Counted from the first letter of the stretch, positions 1 to 11,677 are shown. The stretch: 64,000 nucleotides of DNA from Lampris incognitus (GCF_029633865.1 NC_079211.1:146620067-146684066); one strand, 5' to 3'. Numbers and translations are program-made. The notes: generated by a model from the sequence alone, not told the origin.

Positions 1-445
1 GAAGGTTTACAAGATCGTAGTGGGAACAGCTATGTTGTATGGTTTGGAGACAGTGACACTGACAAAAAGACAGGAGGAGGAGCTGGAGGTGGCAAAGTTG
101 AAGATGCTCAGATTTACATTGGAGTGATGAAGAAGGACAGGATTAGGAACGAGTATAATTAGAGGGACAGCTCAGGTTGGACGATTTGGGGACAAAGCAA
201 GAGAGGCAAGATTGAGATGCTTGGACATGTGTGGAGGAGAGATGCTGGGGTATATTGGGAGAAGGATGCTGAATATGGAGCTGCCAGGGAAGAGGAGAAG
301 AGGAAGGCTAAAGAGGAGTTTATGGATGTGGTGACGGAGGACATGCATGTGGCCTGCTGTGACAGAGGAAGATGCAGAGGACAGGAAGAGATGGAAACGG
401 ATGATCCGCCTGTGGCGCCCCCTAACGGGAGCAGCCGAAAATATA
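1..445 (+). mobile_element. RTE-like LINE, 3' end fragment (copy A)
   Basis: Broken reading frames give the C-terminal tail of a non-LTR reverse transcriptase polyprotein. Pieces such as YGLETVTLTKRQEEELEV, GTAQVGRFGDKAREARLR and GRRMLNMELPGKRRRGR appear in shifting frames. The same tail occurs at 18.4 kb (minus strand) and at 40.1-40.5 kb (plus strand). The fragment ends at the shared motif CCCCTAACGGGAGCAGCCGAA. The 5' part lies outside the window. Frameshifts and stops make it inactive. The clade is inferred from similarity to the fuller copy at 37.5-40.5 kb, where the RT motifs are visible. Confidence 0.75.
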
Positions 446-1633
446 CATAACATAGTTAAGTATACTCACTATGCTGATGCCTGAAGAACATGTGCATCAA
501 CAAGCGTCCAAACAGCATCTGTAAATGTGAGCAGCTTTTCTAGCCTGTCTGCCAGCATCTAACCTGACTACGCATGCCCAGGCATGCCAGACAACATCTG
601 CATAGCACCTACACTGAGTGCATGGCCTGGCATGTTTGGACTGACCAAAACAGCTGGCTTTGTGGGCAATATTCTAGTAGACTTAAAATATGACGGGAAA
701 TTAAAAAAAAAGGTTAAATCTACAAAACGGTATGTGATAGGACATTTTTGAGGGAATTTTTGTGATCAGCAGCCCAAAATCCATAAAATACACCCAAAAG
801 TGTTCAGGAAGCAAAAATCTTCGTGGTCCGACTGTAACTCTAAGCCTCTTGAAAAGCGCAATATCCTCCTCATATGAACTGTGAATGTTTGGCTTTGTGA
901 AAGGCCAACAGAAAGCAACTACACAGTGCTCGACGCAGTTCTTCATTCAGTTTGTCCCGCCATGTGTCAAGAGGGCGAGTGGGTTTCTGATCCTGCTGCA
1001 CATGTTGTCAGTAGTTTGCACTACGTTCATGTGCGCTGTACTCTCCTCCTGCTTTTCAAAAGCCGGATGACTGAAATGTTTTCCCCCTATGTTAAAGGCA
1101 CTGATTTTATCTGCGAGACTGGGATTTTCACGGCATGTTTTGCACCACGTCTCTGCAGCCAGGCTACTTCCTGCAGCCACTTTTCCACGACGTGTTTTAT
1201 GTTCAGGTTCACTCTAGCATTTCTTTGGGGGTGGTGCAACAACAAAGTAAGTACTTAATGTAGCTTGCTTCTTGGACATTTTGATGAATGGACGAAAATC
1301 CTAAAACCACAGAAAAAAAAATGTAACGCTAAGCTAGTTGTAACGTAAGCTGACTATTTGCTGGAGCTCAATGTTTAACAGTTGACCTTGCTAACTTGGA
1401 AAAAAACCGCAATCAAGAACGAAGGCTAAAAGTTGCACGATTAACAACTGATTATTAAATTTACCCATTTGTCATAATGACTTTCTTACCAGTGATACAT
1501 GGTGAGAATCCTGTTGTTTCAGTAATTGTGTCCCAAAAATGTTGGTACACAAAAGCGCATCTTTTCATGTTATCTGCTGCGCATCATTTATTTTGACCAC
1601 GCATGCGCACCTGTGCAGCAGTTATGTGCACCT
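446..1633. other. No recognisable gene
   Basis: A-T rich sequence with only short open frames lacking domains, motifs or family resemblance. No convincing repeat boundaries were seen. Confidence 0.5.
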
Positions 1634-1653
1634 CTGTGTGTGTGTGTGTGTGT
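1634..1653. repeat. (GT)n microsatellite
   Basis: About ten GT dinucleotides in an uninterrupted run. Confidence 0.9.
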
Positions 1654-1849
1654 ACAAAGCTGAAAACATTTGAAGGAATAATGTAAAATGTAAAAATGAA
1701 AAAGGGAAGAGAGACGATATCCTAACAAAACCTGCCGAGGGCACAGTAAACAGCCACAACTTTTCTGCACTGCTGCACTGTGAGGAGCTGCACTGAGCGA
1801 TAACAGTTTGTCGAACAGTTTAACGAGGCAAGCCAGCCTTATTCAAAAG

Positions 1850-2744
1850 ATATAACTCGCCACAAAACAGAGGGTTGCAGTGTGATACACGCAGCGCCTC
1901 AGTCCCAAACGTGCAGTCCATAGATTTCCAACGGAATGGCTGGGCATTTCTCCCTGGATGGAGAAATGGGGAAACCAGCGCAGAGTTATCGATTAGAGAC
2001 AATATCCAACTCTGGTGGCTGGGCGGGGTTGATCCTTTCTTTGTAAAAAAAAAACCCTCACCAGTCTTCAGTGTGCTGAATAGCTGCTTCTCGTTTTTGA
2101 ACTTGATCTGCAGCCGAGCGGGGAATAGGAGGCTGTATCTGACATCAGCTGCCCGAAGTTTCTGCTTGACATTGGTGAACGCTGCCTTCTGTTTGGCGAC
2201 GTCTACCGTAAAGCTCAGGGAGGCCTTTTCCCTCGCAAGCCGGAGGATTTATTGTTTGGCCTGAAAGTGATGTATCCTGACAATCATTGGACATGGAGGA
2301 GCTCCTGCTTTGGGCTAGGGAGCGGTGGGCTATATCCAGCAATGAGGAGACTCCAGAGTCCTCGATACCTAACAATTCAGTAAAGTAGTTGGTCATAAAT
2401 GAGGTTGCCTGTGGTCCCTCTGCATTTTCCATGATTCCAAAATCTCTCAGGTTTTGGAGTCTGCTTCTCGACTCCAGATTCTCAGTTTTAGCCACAAGCA
2501 TCATGTTGCTTTTGCTCAGTGCCTCACATTTAGCCTCGAGCATGGCGACTCTATTATCAGTATCGTGAAGTGAAGTTTCAACTTCCTTGAGACAAGAGGC
2601 AAATGAATCAATGGTGGACTATAGAGTGCCCATGGAAGAGGGAGTCTCATTCCAAAAGGATTCGATGAGTTTGAACATGGAGGAGAGGGAAGGTTCCTCA
2701 TCTTCATCAATGGTATCGCCATTTTGAGGCCGTGAATTAGCCAT
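1850..2744 (-). pseudogene. L1/Tx1-like LINE ORF1 remnant
   Basis: Minus-strand frames start at an ATG at 2744 (MANSRPQNGDTIDEDEE). They continue through a coiled-coil-like stretch (MLEAKCEALSKSNMMLVAKT) into NLRDFGIMENAEGPQATSF and the DIAHRSLAQ motif, which is typical of the RNA-recognition domain of L1-type ORF1 proteins. The product would be an RNA-binding chaperone that coats LINE RNA. The frame is broken several times. After the HRSLAQ motif the C-terminal half survives only as scattered pieces (KGLPELYGRRRQ, then a stop-ridden tail down to about 1850). No ORF2 follows, so this is a truncated copy. Similar ORF1 pieces occur at 30.0-30.5 kb. Family assignment rests on motif recognition only. 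Confidence 0.65.
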
Positions 2745-3123
2745 GTTGGTGTTCCATGCCGGGCAGCTTTTATCCACACGTTCCTGATACAAATCGCCCT
2801 TCCCTGTCATTTCGACGTCCTTCCAGGTAAAACTTGGGATATGTGAGCGAACGAATAAGTAGTTTGCGAAAGTATTGCACCAAAATATGCAGGAGCTGGG
2901 CAGGATATGTCCACTTCCTGTCCATGCTCCACAGTGCCCCTCTTCAGGTTGTGACTCATTGGTGGATGTTGGGGGAAGTACTGTGAGCCTCCAGATGCAT
3001 TTATGTTCCGCTGATGTAGGATTCGTGTATGGTAGGACCTTAGGAGAACAAGGAGATTATAGTCTTAATTGGAACTAAAGTGGATTTGTTTAAGGTTATG
3101 AGATGAGCTTTGAAAGTGTTAAA

Positions 3124-3600
3124 AGATAGATTGGGGCGCTCTGATGGCCGAGTGGAATAAACCGCCGTTCTTGCAATCCGTTCATCATGTGGCTGGGAGG
3201 TTCGTATCCCAGACTCGCCGTAACTGGTCACGACCAGAGCGTCCACGGGGTAAGGCATTCATTAGGCCGCCTTTACCCGAGGGATAGTGGGTGTAGATCG
3301 GTGTAGTGTTCAGGGACTCGTCGTTCAGCAACCCCTCTGGCCCATCTGGGTGCCTGCAGACTAGCAACCAAAAGCATTCTCCCTACGCCTCCTTCACGGC
3401 CTGAAGGTGATGCAATCCATGCGAGGCTTCAGCGTGTAAAATAGCGAGCGCAGCCGACACGTGTTTGAAGGAAGCTGGTGTTACGACTATCTCCTTCCTG
3501 TGGAAACGTGAGCCAGGGGAGTTATTCGATAAGCGTTCCGGCCATATGCCATTGGGTTAATCGGGTGGGATAAGGGGAAAAACTTGAAATGAATTTATAT
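3124..3600 (+). mobile_element. tRNA-derived SINE
   Basis: An A box (GATGGCCGAGTGG) and a B box (GGTTCGTATCCC) lie about 55 bp apart, at the spacing of an internal pol III promoter in a tRNA-like head. A roughly 380-bp body follows, ending in an A-rich stretch. Only one copy is seen in this window, so the 3' boundary is approximate. The head resembles a Leu/Ser-type tRNA. Confidence 0.55.
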
Positions 3601-3820
3601 ATATTACAAAAAGAAAAGGAAAAGTAGAGTGGATCAGGTACTATGAGCGGCAAGTGCAGAAGTCACTATCTGAGGCCTTAGGGCCAACAAGGATCATACA
3701 CATGGTAGGAGAGGTTATATTCAAAGGCTAAAAGAGAAACTAACCCTATCCCTAAGTGAAGGAAAATCAGTTCAGAGACTCCTCTAGAGAAACCTGCTGC
3801 GATCTAGTCTAAACCAAACC

Positions 3821-4032
3821 GCTTATCCAACTTAGGGTCGCGGCATGCTGGAGCCTATCCCAGCAGTCATTGGGTGGCAGGCGATGAGACACCCTGGACA
3901 GGCCGCCAGTCCATCACAGGGCCCACACATCCACACCTAGAGTCAATTTAATATGGCCGATTCACCTGACCTACATGTCTTTGGACTGTGGGAGGAAACC
4001 GGAGCACCTGGAGGAAACCCACCCAGACACTA
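3821..4032 (-). mobile_element. V-SINE/Mermaid-type SINE, 5'-truncated
   Basis: Minus-strand 3' part of the V-SINE family that recurs throughout the window. It has the body TGACTGCTGGGATAGGCTCC and the conserved core GGTTTCCTCC...CACAGTCCAAAGACATG. The tRNA-like head is missing. Confidence 0.85.
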
Positions 4033-4451
4033 AACTCAGTTTAGTTTAATTTAGTTTGGTTTAGTTTAGTTCAGCTCATTTCAGTTTAATTGGACACTGT
4101 ATGTAAAATCTGCCTGAACTGGATGCCATGCCTCTTGTATTAGCAGCCATGGTGCAAACAGGGCAAATCAGTGCAGCCACATTTAGCGCAGCATTAAGGA
4201 CAGCTTATGAAAGTGTTCTCAAAGGGTTTCGTCACAGTTAAAATTAGTCTGTAATCATGTTGAACTCACATTCCATCTGCTGTTCACAACAAATGAGACT
4301 GTTGTGCGGCTTTGGCAAACCCACAGCTGCCCTGCTAAAATAGGCAGTTTCACTTCAATTCAATTTGAATTAATGATGCAACAACAGAGAGCACCCAGCT
4401 AGCTTTCCAAGTTCACTGTCCACAGAGACAGACGGACACAGACAGACAGAC

Positions 4452-4483
<32 letters not shown>

Positions 4484-5099
4484 CGAAGGATAGAAAGAGA
4501 CCGACAGAGACATTGACAACATCAGTATTGAAAAAAATTTCCACGTTGTTGAAATTTCTCACTGGGCTTCATCACAGTCAAATGGGACAATCATTTTAAG
4601 CCTTCAAAAACCACGCGATATCACCTTTTTGAAAACGGGAAGCTCACAAAACATTCATATTTCTTAATTTAGTTTATGTTTATTCAGAATATATTTCAAA
4701 TAGGAAAAAAATCCAATTTGCTTTGCAATTATTTTTTTTGCAGTTGATGCAGATCATCTCTTACATCTGTAACCCTCCACACCTGGGAGAGCAGAAAGTC
4801 CTGCAGTGTTAACCAAGCTACACACTTCCAGAATCAGAGTCAGAAGCTGTTTATTAAACCATGAATGCAGAAGTATGCAGGAGTACAAAATACTCATTTT
4901 AACTTCACAGAGAGCTCGTTTGGACATATTGAAACATGTCTGACTGTACTGTGTGTATTTGTAAAGAAGATATATCATGATTTTTTTATTTCTTTTTTTG
5001 AAGGTTTAAACAGTTACTCCGTTGGACTGGGGTGAAACCCAACATGAAGATTGACCAGTGTTAAGTTTTTTCCAATACTGAAGTGATTGATTTTGGTCT
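4033..5099. other. No gene seen; contains (GACA)n tract
   Basis: Unique-looking A-T rich sequence with a (GACA)n microsatellite at about 4434-4486. No coding signal was found. Confidence 0.5.
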
Positions 5100-5835
5100 G
5101 TGTGATTTAAAATGAAGTCCGACAACGTTCTAATGAAGGATGGTGTAGTGATGTCTAGTCATTGTCCTAATCTATCTGGGATTGATTGGTTTTGCACAGC
5201 ATCCTTACATGTAACGTCACTCACTCAAGACACTTGCCGTTATGCTAATGCATAGAGTACAACCACGGTTAATTAGCTGCGGGACTGAAGTTCATCTGTG
5301 TGTTTGACTGTGTTAATAAACACTATTAACATTAATAAGTACCTCACGCGTCATGACATAGTGTTAGAACTAAAGGAATTTGAGACTGTCCTCCAAAAAA
5401 ACGACCTCATAGGTCATTTGTACAAGCAGCTTATTACAACCTATAGTTACATTTTAAAGTTAAGCGACCTCTAGCGGTCGTGTAAATAACGTCTGGATAA
5501 CTCTAAATAAGTGTCTGCGAATGAGGACAACAGGTCTAAGTTAAGCAGAATGAACGCACTGACTACATATTCTATTGTTCTCAAATTGTTTTTATCACTA
5601 CTTACTGACGACTTACCTTTATTAGCCTGTCTATGAGGCGTTGTAAACAGGATGTCAACAATCAGATAAAAACCCACAATGCACAGGGAACGCTCCTGTG
5701 GGTCGTATTAGAGGGTAGGAACAAACGACGTATGTGGTCGTATGGGTTGGAGGACTTGGCATGACCAGTGTGGGGACAGCATTTTCCCTGTTTTCGAGTA
5801 GCATCAAAAACTGGATCAGGAGACCGAAGAAATGC
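5100..5835 (+). other. Possible LTR/leader upstream of gag remnant
   Basis: This stretch precedes the gypsy gag scrap in the position where a 5' LTR and leader would lie. It contains AATAAA at 5315-5320. No clear TG...CA pair or primer-binding site could be fixed, so LTR status is a positional inference. Confidence 0.25.
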
Positions 5836-6047
5836 AGGTAAATCCATTGCTTAATGCAACGGGAAGAGACAGTGACGCGATTTGTAATGCTTCTCGACTT
5901 GGTGATGAGGATGAGTTAGACTACGACACGGTGATCACAAAGTTTGACGACACCATCTGAGTCTTGAACGAGCGTGTTTCCACAAGAGAGCTCAGAAGGC
6001 GGAAGAATCTGTGGACTCTTTTGTGAGGAATCTCTACGATTTACTAT
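5836..6047 (+). pseudogene. Ty3/gypsy gag fragment
   Basis: Frames read DELDYDTVITKFDD and then, one frame over, ERACFHKRAQKAEESVDSF followed by VRNLYDLL. This matches the conserved capsid region of Ty3/gypsy Gag proteins of fish (the pattern ...YDxVxxKFD...ER..F..R.Q...ESVDSFxxxLYxL). Gag would form the retrotransposon particle. At least one frameshift is present. The frame is cut off at 6047 by the insertion of a small solo LTR. It runs on the opposite strand to the pol block at 6.9-10 kb, so the two are probably not one element. Confidence 0.65.
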
Positions 6048-6204
6048 TGTAGAAAATTCGGGGGACAACGCAACCACAGGAACTGCCGCGGCCGGGAAGC
6101 GAACCCGTATCGCCCGCACCGCAGGAGGCATCGCTAACCGCTCGACTTAAGGGTCAGACCCGCGGGCCAGTGGCCAGCGTGTCTTCTTATCCATGCACGT
6201 TACA
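6048..6204 (-). mobile_element. Solo LTR with tRNA-like promoter boxes
   Basis: A 157-bp unit that starts TGTAACGTGC and ends TCTACA when read on the minus strand, so it has TG...CA ends. It is flanked by a 4-bp target duplication CTAT (6044-6047 and 6205-6208). Inside lie an A box-like motif (around TCGAGCGGTTAGCGATG) and a B box-like motif (GGTTCGCTTCCCGG). A second copy is at 29760-29909. The start TGTAAC and the motif AAGAAGACACGCTGG are shared with the LTRs of the miniature elements at 6.2 and 59.0 kb, so it is a sister family. The alternative, a plain tRNA SINE, does not explain the TG...CA ends and the 4-bp duplication. Confidence 0.6.
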
Positions 6205-6214
6205 CTATTGTTAG

Positions 6215-6525
6215 TGCAACCTACAAAAAGACTCACTGGCCGATCGCCAGGAGGTCGGCCCCCTTCAGTCGAGCGGTTAGCGATGTCGCCTCGTGGTGCA
6301 GTACAACGTCAGATCGAATCCCGCAGCGGGCGGAAATTGGTGGTAGCGGTGGGATCTGGAAGTGTCCTCAGGCGCGCAGATCCTCAGAATTCTCTTCGGA
6401 GCACGGGAATAACGAAGCGCTTCCGGGAGAGGGTGACTACTGTAACTGACAAAAAGACTCACTGGCCGAACGCCAGAGCCCCTTTAGCCGAGCGGCTAGT
6501 GATGTCGCCTTGTGGTGCTGTTATA
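6215..6525 (+). mobile_element. Miniature LTR retrotransposon (TRIM), damaged copy
   Basis: Two direct repeats begin TGCAACCTACAAAAAGACTC (6215) and TGTAACTGACAAAAAGACTC (6441) and share the tRNA-like block. The left repeat lost its last bases and the right one is truncated near 6520. Between them lie a primer-binding-site-like sequence (6338-6355) and about 85 bp of non-coding sequence shared with the intact copy at 59036-59406. There is no coding capacity, so it would depend on proteins from another LTR retrotransposon. Confidence 0.65.
6338..6355 (+). other. Primer-binding site, tRNA-Leu type
   Basis: TGGTGGTAGCGGTGGGAT matches, at 17 of 18 positions, the complement of the 3' end of vertebrate tRNA-Leu(AAG) including CCA (tRNA sequence from general knowledge). 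It lies directly after the left LTR, where reverse transcription would be primed. Confidence 0.6.
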
Positions 6526-6529
6526 CTTT

Positions 6530-6930
6530 GGTTGATGAACCGATCACGCATTTATCAATGTTTACTTTCTTTTAATGAACGTCTTGCAGCATGGAACATT
6601 ATTACATGTACATCCTGTCTGGGTAGTCTGAACTGGTCTAGCACTCCGCAGTTATACTGTATCATCTAACTAATGGTAAGGTAGGAGCGCCCTCTAGCGG
6701 CCTGATGGTATAACGTATATCTAGTTCAAGATACCCCCCCCCTTTTAAGCTGAAACTAGTAATGCAGTTCTATTCAGCTAACTAAACATACTGTTCTCTC
6801 TAACACAGCTGTTTCAACATCACGTTGCAATATCACAATGAACTGGAACTCTTTTTTCCTCTAACTAGGAAGGTACGTCCTTCCAGTGAGATCAGAGCGC
6901 ATTGTTGCTCTGTTCCTGGAAAAGATCTCA
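6530..6930 (-). other. Gypsy 3' untranslated/LTR region
   Basis: This follows the minus-strand gypsy integrase end. On the minus strand a polypurine run (AAAAGGGGGGGGG, at about 6734-6747) sits where the polypurine tract should precede the 3' LTR. The LTR ends could not be fixed because no second LTR is present to compare. Confidence 0.35.
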
Positions 6931-7476
6931 CTACTTTCTAACAAAGTCTTTGAGGTGTGAGGGTGAATGTCTCTCTCTTCCTGAACGCCTCACCTCAGTC
7001 ACCACAGGTAAGTCCAGTCTCTTCTGCACTTCAGAAGCAGGCGGCGGCTCCAGTAACTCACTTGTAGGTGGTTCTTCACTCACATCCGATGCTGTAGGTA
7101 GAGGGCCCGTAGAACCTCCCTCAGTGCTCACCACTGGCACTGGGTCTCGTCCAGTCACCTCAATAGGCGCGGTGTGTGTCAGTTTGGTTTGAACTTGATC
7201 CACATGCCACTTCATGGTCTGACCACTTCCAACAGTGACAGTATAGGACACTGGACCTGATAAGCTCTCGACGACGGCGGGGATCCATTTGGGACCGTAG
7301 GAGTAGTTCCGAATGAATACTTCATCTCCAGGTGCAAGACTCCTCAGTTTGGTGTGTCCGTCGTGGGCTTGTTTCTGTTTCATTTGCTTTTGCTGATCTT
7401 TTGTTTTCACGTCTGGTGTGAGGAGGTCGAGAGTGGATCTGAGTCGGCGTGACATCATCAGCTCTGCAGGTGACAA
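6931..7476 (-). pseudogene. Ty3/gypsy integrase C-terminal region
   Basis: A 181-residue frame begins with SPAELMMSRRLRSTLDLL, a hallmark of the end of the gypsy integrase core. It then holds GDEVFIRNYSYGPKWIPAVV and GPVSYTV, the GPF/GPY-type C-terminal module. After that comes a Pro-rich tail ending RRSGRERHSPSHLKDFV. It is the downstream continuation of the pol frame ending at 7322, displaced by frameshifts. Integrase inserts the cDNA copy into chromosomes; this copy is inactive. Confidence 0.85.
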
Positions 7477-9628
7477 GCCTGTAGTCCCATGAGGTGTGAT
7501 GCGATAACTGAACAGGAATCTTGACAGTTAGGTCTGCAGTGTATCTCCTTTCATCTTCTTCATCCCCCCCCTGAAAGTTTGCACTGCCCTCTCTGCTAGC
7601 CCGTTCGAGGAAGTGTGGAACGGTGCTGACTTCACATGATGTACTCCATTCAGTTTCATGAGACTCAAACTCTGCGCTCGTGAAACAGGTTCCATTATCT
7701 GAAACTAGCTTTTTTGTCCAAAGACACTGAAGCTCTGACGTAGTTTCTCGATTGTCGCTTGTGATGTGGCTGATTTCACAGGGGTAGATGTCCATCCACT
7801 TTGAATGTGCGTCCACAATCAGTAGGAACATTTCTCCCATGAAATGTCCTGTGTAGTCCACATGAATCCTGGACCAAGGCTCCTCCGGCCACTCCCAGGG
7901 GTGTAACGGTGTAGCGGGTGGTGCCTTCTGGTGTGTTTGACACTCCTCACATGACTGAACCTCCTTCTCCACATCCTGATCCATACCAGGCCACCACACA
8001 TACGATCTGGCGAGCCCCTTCATTCTCGTCATCCCTGCGTGTGTCTGGTGTTGTATCTTCAGTACGGTGTCTCTACCTTTGGTCAGTATGATTACTCTAG
8101 CTCCCCAGAGCACACAACCAACTCTCACACTCAACTCCCGTCTCCTCTGATGATACGGCTTGAGGTGAGTCTCTGTCTCGGCAGGCCACCCTTTCCAGAC
8201 GTACTCGTGAGCTCGAGATAGTGTGACATCCTTAGCTGTCCAGCGCTTGATCCGGTTAGTGTCCAGGAGTGTGTCATCCAGTAGATCCATCATCAAGACT
8301 TGTTCCGTGGTGTCCCCCTCCTGTCCTGTCTCCGGCACCGGCAGTCTGCTGAACGCATCCGCATTGGCATGTTGTTTTCCTGGCTTGTAGAGCATTTTGT
8401 ATTCATAAGCACTCAGGTACACAGCCCATCTTTGTACTCTCGGTGAACCCATTTGTGGAATAGGTTTCTTCTCGTTGAACAGGTAGCTTAGGGGTTTGTG
8501 ATCTGTATAGATGGTGAAAGCTCTTCCATACAAGTACTTACGGAACTTCTGGATGCCGAAGATGACAGCTAAGCCTTCTTTGTCGAGTTGCGAGTATCCT
8601 TTTTCCACTGGGGAAAGTGTGTGAGACATGAACCCCACGGGTCGCTCACTTCCATCCTCCATCCGCTGGGATAGCACAGCGCCCACGCCGTAAGGTGAGG
8701 CATCACAGGACAGGATCACGTCTCGGTCTGCACTGTAATGCACCAGCACTGCTGCTGAGTTGAGCAAGCCCTTTGATTTTTGAAAAGCTTCCTCTTGCTG
8801 CTTTTTCCACATCCAGCGCACATCTTGTCTCAAAAGTTCGGGGAGAGGGGCGAGCAGGGTTGCCAGGTTTGGAAGGAATTTGTTGTAGTAATTTAGTAAA
8901 CCTAAATAAGACTTGAGTTCTGTGACGTTTGTGGGGGTCGGAGCTTCCATGATGGCTTTTACTCTTTTCTTGACCGGGTGGAGCCCCTGCGCGTCCACTC
9001 TGTGCCCCAGATACTCAACCTCCTCCTGCATGAAGGTGCATTTGCTTCTCCTCAAACGCAACCCAGCCTCTCTCAACCTAGTCAGCACAGCGTCCAGATT
9101 TCTCAGGCGATCAGCTTCGTCGACGCCACTGACTAAGATGTCATCTAGATATACTGCTACGAGAGGGATCCCGCGTAACAAACTCTCCATTGTCCTTTGG
9201 AAAATGGCTGGTGCGGACGCCCCCCCCCCAAAAGGAAGTCTATTGTACGTGAACAACCCACGGTGAGTATTCACTGTCAAGTATTTCTTGGATTCCTCGT
9301 CCATGAGTATTTGTTGATATGCATGACTCATATCTAATTGAGAGAACTGTTTACCCCCGGATAGTGCTGTGAAGAGATCTTCCACTCTAGGAACTGGATA
9401 CTGTTCGAGTGAGGAGACAGTGTTTACGGTAAGCTTGTAGTCTCCACACAGTCTGACGGTTCCCCCAGGTTTGAGAATAGGGACCACTGGCCCTGCCCAG
9501 TCTGAGTATTTTACTGGAGTGATTATGCCTTCTTTTATCAGTCTGTCTATTTCTTCATCCACCTTTGCTCGTATAGCATAGGGGACAGACCGCGGGCGGA
9601 AGAATCGTGGGACAGCGTCAGCGTTCAC
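7322..9628 (-). pseudogene. pol: Ty3/gypsy pol: RT, RNase H, integrase
   Basis: A 768-residue frame. Order: RT with GPVVPILKPGG, QLDMSHAYQQ (motif A Asp), LPFG and YLDDILV (catalytic YLDD, about residue 160). A connection region (YLGHRVDAQGLHPV) follows, then RNase H with LSCDASPYGVGAVLSQ and YTDHKPLSYLF. The integrase has the zinc-binding HAGMTRMKG...CEEC segment and the first core Asp (HVDYTGHF); the VSDNGTCFTS Asp is also present. After about residue 650 the frame is scrambled by indels, and the true reading continues in the 6931-7476 frame. The LPFGGGASAP stretch has extra residues at a homopolymer (about 9220-9229), probably an indel. The family copies RNA to cDNA and integrates it. Gag, most of protease and both LTRs are not attached, so this is a truncated inactive copy. 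Confidence 0.93.
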
Positions 9629-10013
9629 ATGGATGGTGGCTTTAGCACCTTCAAAGTACCAAGTTTGTCTTTGAAAATCTCTTCGTGATTACCTAACACT
9701 TGCTGCAGTGTTGTCTTCTTTTCTGTCTGTGGGGCGTTCTCTGTCGCTTTCATGTGTTTCAGCTCTCTTGCTTTGTGGCTGCTCTTTATTTCTTTCCACT
9801 TGAGCTGTATCTCCTCCAACCAGCCTCTACCTAACAGGTTGGGACTCTTTCCTTTCACTACTATGAGCGGTAGCTTCTGTCTTTGCTGCTGGTACACTAC
9901 CTTCACCTGTGCCGCCCCTATCACCTTGACTGGGTCGCCTGTATAAGTCTCTAACTTGATTTTGACTGGCTCAAGAGATAGACTACTCTTCTCTTTACTC
10001 TTTCTCTTTTTTT
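9625..10013 (-). pseudogene. Ty3/gypsy protease-RT linker
   Basis: The frame includes VVYQQQRQKLPLIVVKG, then NLLGRGWLEEIQL, the segment between the aspartic protease and the RT of gypsy Pol. A shift of one base near 9650 separates it from the RT frame. The protease active site (DTG/DSG) is not present. The element is cut off at about 10013, next to a Rex3 fragment. Confidence 0.75.
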
Positions 10014-10017
10014 AAAT

Positions 10018-10291
10018 AGGGTACCTACCACCCCAGTCTGCCACTCCACAGGTACTGTCCCCGACCTCCACTTGACACTGAAGAGGCGTGTCAACCAAGA
10101 CAACCCAACAATGTCCAGAGCCTTCAGCATCTCAGGGCGAATCTCATCCACACCCGGTGCCTTGCCACCGAGGAGCTTCTTAACTACCTCAGAGACCTCT
10201 GCCAGGGATATGGGTGGGGCGTCCCCCGAGTATTCAGTCTCTACATCCTCCACTGAGGACGTGTTAGCCGGGTTCAGGGGCTCCTCACTAC
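10018..10291 (-). mobile_element. Rex3-like LINE fragment
   Basis: The minus-strand frame reads SLAEVSEVVKKLLGGKAPG, VDEIRPEMLKALDIVGLSWL and RSGTVPVEWQTGVV, the N-terminal fingers region of the Rex3 (RTE clade) reverse transcriptase of fish. The WQTGVV segment is the one used by standard Rex3 PCR primers. Only about 90 codons remain, with a frameshift after TGVV. It is a truncated relic. Confidence 0.75.
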
Positions 10292-11121
10292 TTGAGCAAT
10301 AAAATAGCTTTGCTACTGAAAAGCTATTGGTTCAGAAAACAGCGACGCGACCACTATGCTACTGAGAAATGCAGTTACACCAGTAGCGCCGCTACTGCCC
10401 AACACTGATGGCATCTCATTACGTCCAGAGTTCTTTAAAGGACGCTGTTTGTGTGATTCATACCGGCTGCCTTCGCAGTCACTTTCCACCATCTGGCCTG
10501 CGGAAGTTGATTTGGGCTTTACGTGTTTGGTCTCTTCTGTATTGAAGAGTGACACCGGTGGACTTTCTCAGCATTGAGTCTACGTGACGGCACACCTCAC
10601 CCCCTAGTGGCATTACAACAGACATACAGAAACACTCACTACCTAATCACTAATGGACAAACAGGACTCACACTTTTATTACAGGGCCAGAATATTACAA
10701 CCGACCCATGCATGAATTTACATGCCATTTGCTGTTCCTAAGGGACCCTCATGCAGAGACGAGTCTCATCTCCTTTGTATAAAAGCGTCTCGGACCCCAA
10801 CAGCAGACGACGGCCTCATTTAGATGACTGCTGCCCTGTTGGGGATGAGGAGGAGGAAGTGACGAAGATGTCGGGAGTTGGAGGAGGTGAGAGGCCGCCA
10901 GACACTATCCTATCTCTGACCTCTTCTGTTTGTTTGACTCCTCTTTTCCCTCCCTTTCTCTCCCCCCCCCCCCCGTTCTGTTGAGCCCCAAAAGCAGCAG
11001 TCAGGTCCAGCTTCAATCTATTATTCAGCGAGGCTTCTCCAGTCCACACAAACACGGCATCAATAATGGAGTCAGCAGGTAATTAATCATTGAAAGCGCC
11101 AGGATTGTAATCTATGGACCG
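10292..11121. other. No gene recognised
   Basis: Unique-looking sequence. The end (about 11040-11110) has clustered TAATTAAT-like motifs, but nothing firm can be said about regulation. Confidence 0.45.

Positions 11122-11675
<554 letters not shown>

Positions 11676-11677
<2 letters not shown>

Noticed and set aside
881..1258. 125-residue frame on the plus strand
   Set aside because: No motif or family resemblance; overlapping frames on the other strand are similarly long.
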